From the NCBI GenBank assembly GCA_028023455.1, contig JAQFVV010006216.1, positions 2,268,445 to 2,332,444 of the forward strand: a DNA stretch of 64,000 nucleotides, read 5' to 3'. Origin of the DNA: Epiperipatus broadwayi. Lineage: Eukaryota; Onychophora; Udeonychophora; Euonychophora; Peripatidae. The first letter of the stretch is position 1. Every line of letters begins with the position of its first letter. The notes beneath the pieces were generated by a model that saw nothing but the letters and a program-made list of their open reading frames with translations, did not search any database and was not told the origin of the DNA. This document shows, piece after piece, positions 60,122 to 64,000 of the stretch. Both the position numbers and the translations under genes were made by a program.

Positions 60122-61439
60122 CTAAGTATTATTTATAAAAACGAAAATTTACTTAACAAAGATAAAATTTTGAATTGGCTAAAACCATTATAATTTGGGG
60201 GGGATAATATAAAACAAAAAAAACTGTTTCAATTAAGAAAGATATTAATAAAATTATTAATTATCAATTGTTATAAATTTTAAGACTCATCTATTAATTT
60301 AAAAATAATGTGCATATTAAAGTATCTTTTTATCATGGAAATTATTTTTCTTTGAAATCCTTCTTCAGTATTTATAATTTACAATTTTTGCATATTAGTT
60401 TTCTTCTTGAAGGGTTCTCTATTCCAGGCTAATATACACAATTAATTTATCCATCTCTGCCATACAGGATTTTTACATACACACAGAATGAATTTATCCA
60501 TTTTCTTCCATATATTTATTTCCAAGTCAAGCTAAAAACATAAAGATGGAGACATTAATGCTCTTGGATAAAAACAAGGCTTGTGCAGATTACTTCTGGG
60601 GAATTCTCTTTTACATTTTTGCTAGTAAAGACTACATAGAGGTAGATGGTGTTTAGCCATAACTAAACATAGCATGTATTTGTCTTCAACTTCATTTTAG
60701 AAAACTTTTTTCATAGCTAAACTTCTGCTTCTTTTTTCTTCAACAGCTGATCCAGAAATGACTGCTCTCCTCAACAACTTGCCCTCTACTTATAAGACAC
60801 TGTCTATATATTTATTCTTTCCGCTATTTTTGAAACAATTCTGTCTCCAAAAATCACAGTAATGTCTACTATATGACAATATTAAACACAGTTAGATGTA
60901 TTTTTACAAAAGCAATTGTTTAGTTCCCTCCTTTTTTTATTGCAAAACAAGTAAAACAAATCCCTTATATTTGTTTTTCACTTTTTAATTTTAAAAAATT
61001 ATAATCATGGTTTTAAAATTCCTCTTTAATTAGATTTTTTGTATACCAAAAGAAAAACAATATAATCAATTAATTCCACTGACCTAATAAACACACCCAA
61101 TTGTTTTGGATAGAGATAAAAAGAAAAGAAAAAACTCTGATTAATTAAAGTAAACTTTTAACAAAGTGTTAAAATCTTATATATTTTTCTTTTTTCTTTT
61201 AAATATTACTAAATATAAAAATTTTACCAACTTTATCTCTCTTAAAAAGTCAAAATTAAAATTTTTAAATAATTTACTGAAAATCAAAATTAATACTGGT
61301 AAATAGTTAAAATTATTACAGAGAAAGAACAAAAAAAATTATTTACCTGATTTTATACTTTTCTCTTTATTACAAATATTTATACCACCTATTAAAATAT
61401 TCATATTATTATCAAAAATTTAGTTCAAGAATTCTCATA
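60122..61439. other. AT-rich sequence with no gene
   Basis: A forward frame near 60,748-60,840 reads TADPEMTALLNNLPSTYKTL, which faintly recalls a Copia gag block, but it is isolated and I do not call it. Confidence 0.4.
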
Positions 61440-63590
61440 TTATCATTTAGTAAAGATAAATAAATCACAAGAAATCACTGTGATTAAAAGAAAAAGTTCC
61501 ATCTTAATTAGATAAATAAAAAATAGTGAAATTAATACAAAAAAAAAACAATTTATAAAAGAATGTAAAATAATTTTAAAAATCATAATTTATTTTTTTA
61601 AATATAACACATTAAGAAATAAAATCAATTCTATGATAAGAGCAGAGCAATGATTGCTTTATAATAATTTTTTATTAAAAATAAAGGTGACATAAATAAA
61701 TCTTGGAAAAAGATAAATAAAATATTATTAAGGATACCAAGTTCTATAAATGAGCAAGATTTAAAACAATACTTTCATATAAATGATGGTTTTATTCTAA
61801 CAAATACTTTTAATAATTAATATATTTGTAGAAAAAATTGACAAACTAAAACAATTTGATCATGATAGTAATATTTTGAAAACAGATAATAGTCAACCTC
61901 ATTCAATATTTATGCTAAATTTAAATGAAGATTTATATGAAATAACAAAAGAATGTAAAGTTAACATAAGCTCAAGTATAAATACAATCAGAATGGTAGA
62001 CATAAAAAATAATATTAACATTCTAAGCTTCCTACATTATTAAAAACATCTATACTAAGCCCAGTTTATAAATCTTATTTTAGTAACTATAGAACTATAT
62101 CTATTTGTCCTGCAATTACTAAACTAATAGAAATATATATTTATAAAATAATTTTAAAAATTTTAATTAAAAATATTATTTTAATAAAAACCAATATGAA
62201 TTCATAGAAGAAAAAACACAACTATGTTATTAAAGAATTTTACAGATATTATAATGCATTAAATGATAAAAAAATAGGTAACTAATTTGTTTAGATTATT
62301 ATAAGGCTTTTGATATTATTGAGCATAAGCAATTGATTCACAGTTTATAAAATTATGGAATTAGAGGAAAATTGCTGTTTTTATATTACTTAAATAATAG
62401 ATATTTTATATTAAAAATATCAAATGTAAAAAATAATGAGCAAAAAAAATTTAAATGGGGTTCCTCAAGGTTCTACATTTAGCATATTGTTGTTTCTGAT
62501 TTTTATAAATGATCTACAAATATTAATATTGAAGGATCAATATATCCATATACAGTTGATATTGTTATTATGAGTGTAAAAAATAATATTGCTGTTGCAA
62601 TTAATAAATGTCAAGAAAGTTTGAACAAATGTTTTTTGGTGCTTTGAGAAAGAAATTTATATAAATGGAGGGAAAAAATGTATGTTAATATGCTCTTCTC
62701 ATATGAAGGTATAAAAATATTGATATAGATCTGCATTCACATGAGTGTTGATATAACAATAATGGCAATATGTAACAATAATAAATGTATAAAAGTAGAA
62801 CAAGCAAAATATATTAGATATCTTGGAATGGTGGTTGATGAAAAAATGTCTTGGAACATACTACTTAATAAATTTGGATATTTTATAATAATGTTCTACA
62901 AAATCAAATATATTTTTCCTTCAAATATTCTTATTATTATATATAAATCTTTATGTGAATCTTTACTGAGATATGGAATAACACTTTATGGTTTTGCAAG
63001 CTTTTCTAATATTAATAGATTAGCATTACTGCAAAAAAAGACTAATAGATATAATAGAAAAAAATATATCAATAATGAAAAAAGTGTATACAAAAGTAAA
63101 ACTTTATTATTAAATCAACTTCTGGATTAAATAATTATAGAAAAAAAAATTAAGATGTTTTAAGAACCTTATACAAAGCAATTTGAAATGTGTCTAAGAA
63201 AAATAGATACATACATAGTTTCAAAATATTATACTAAATATAGCATTAAAGTAAGAAATCATTATGTTCCTAAATTATTTAATAATTCAACTATTGAATT
63301 AAGAAGATTGCCATATTATAGGGAAATAAAAAAAAAAAATTAAAAAATATACTGAAGAGGGAGAATGCGGGGTATAGAATATAAAAAAACATATGAGTAT
63401 CTAATACTACAATCTATATTTTGATTATATAATTAGTATATTATTAAAATGCAATTTATTATTGTTGTTTTATTAGCATATTTTATATTATTATGTTTAA
63501 AATTTCATGTAAATATCTAAAATGTTATAAAATTTTCTTCTAAATAAAAGGCCAATTATGGCTTAGTTGAAGAAGAATGACATTTCTATT
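61440..63590 (+). pseudogene. Jockey/CR1-like LINE, reverse transcriptase and C-terminus, broken
   Basis: Forward-strand blocks in order are KLKQFDHDSNILKTDNSQPH and MLNLNEDLYEITKECKVNIS (pre-RT region), ISICPAITKLIEIYI, and motif A as CLDYYKAFDIIEHKQLIHSL. Then come YGIRGKLLFLYYLNNRYF, motif B as MGVPQGSTF-like sequence after a frame break, LFLIFINDLQ, and motif C with the usual ADD changed to VDI. The RT C-terminal region is in one 129-codon frame (62,741-63,130): KYIRYLGMVVDEKMSWNILL, IYKSLCESLLRYGITLYGFA. A weaker tail, YSIKVRNHYVPKLFNNSTIE, follows. Several stops and the lost catalytic Asp make it dead. It is the forward-strand sister of the copy at 7.46-8.76 kb. The 5' end is truncated. 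Confidence 0.85.
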
Positions 63591-64000
63591 TGAATAAATA
63601 TATTTTGACCTGTATTTAAATCAATAACTGTATTTAGTTTAATAAACAGGATATAAACTTGTAAATAAATTATTATTGCAAATAAAATAAAATGAAAATA
63701 TATAAATATTTAAAGGAAGACTAATAAAAATATGATACCAATTAAATACTATGTCCTCATTCTAACTATATTTATTTATAAACTTGTAATATTTAACATG
63801 GCCAGAGTTGGCTCTATCTACAATAAGACTGGAATTAATATCGATATATTTTTATTTTAATTGTAATAATTTATTTACAAGTGTGCATGCATTTTACATC
63901 CTTCCATTTTTATTTGTAATAATAATAAAATATTGTTTATTAAAACAAATACATTCACTGTATTCATTCATTTAAATACAGGCCAAAATATATTTATATA
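63591..64000. other. AT-rich sequence with no gene
   Basis: Nothing recognisable up to the window end. Confidence 0.5.

Noticed and set aside
60748-60840. Copia gag fragment
   Set aside because: Only one short block is similar. No zinc knuckle, protease or LTR is nearby.

Overview
The window is very AT-rich animal nuclear DNA, roughly three quarters or more A+T by eye. The evidence is one exon with consensus splice sites that matches DNA ligase III, a few further plausible exons separated by kilobases of intron-like sequence, and decayed copies of typical animal transposons. These include RTE and jockey/CR1-like LINEs, Penelope-like elements with GIY-YIG domains, ZBED/hAT and piggyBac transposases, MITEs and a tRNA-derived SINE. 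There are no operons, bacterial genes or CRISPR arrays. The species cannot be fixed; an AT-rich invertebrate is the best guess.

Layout. 1-4.7 kb: an RTE LINE interrupted by a Penelope-like element (PLE) with 66-bp inverted ends and a 12-bp target duplication. 5.8-7.4 kb: a nearly full-length but broken ZBED/hAT transposase. 7.45-8.76 kb: a reverse-strand LINE, same family as one at 61.4-63.6 kb. 10.8-12.4 kb: a coding-like relic and a fold-back repeat with a decayed hammerhead motif. 16.4-16.9 kb: a piggyBac transposase relic. 17.5-19 kb: a second PLE with about 245-bp inverted flanks. 20.7-25.4 kb: four more PLE fragments and a 769-bp piggyBac-type MITE. 28.5-31.2 kb: three exons of an unidentified reverse-strand gene. 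29.8-30.9 kb: a Tigger-like MITE. 34.1 kb: 82 uninterrupted AAT repeats. 34.5-35.4 kb and 49 kb: two more copies of the piggyBac-type MITE. 41.5 kb: a LIG3 exon on the reverse strand. 41.9-43.0 kb: a PLE carrying a 562-bp fold-back insertion whose arms contain hammerhead ribozymes. 46.4-46.9 kb: a recent 257-bp tandem duplication. 47.1 kb and 57.2-58.1 kb: further PLE fragments. 53.2-54.1 kb: an unidentified decayed coding region. 60.0 kb: a tRNA-derived SINE remnant. The rest is AT-rich intron or intergenic DNA in which I see no gene.

The most interesting signal is the PLE and hammerhead biology. Two independent insertions, at 1.8-3.0 kb and 42.15-42.73 kb, share one unusual architecture: a 12-13 bp target duplication, then a 56-62 bp single-sided extension, then long inverted repeats whose right end overlaps the target duplication by 3-4 bp. 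In both cases removing the insertion restores the reading frame of the host transposon. The 42.6-kb insertion encodes a complete type I hammerhead with a loopless palindromic stem III (ACCGGT). Degenerate relatives lie at 12.0 kb and downstream of three GIY-YIG fragments. All transposon proteins seen are broken or truncated, so none is likely to be active in this window.
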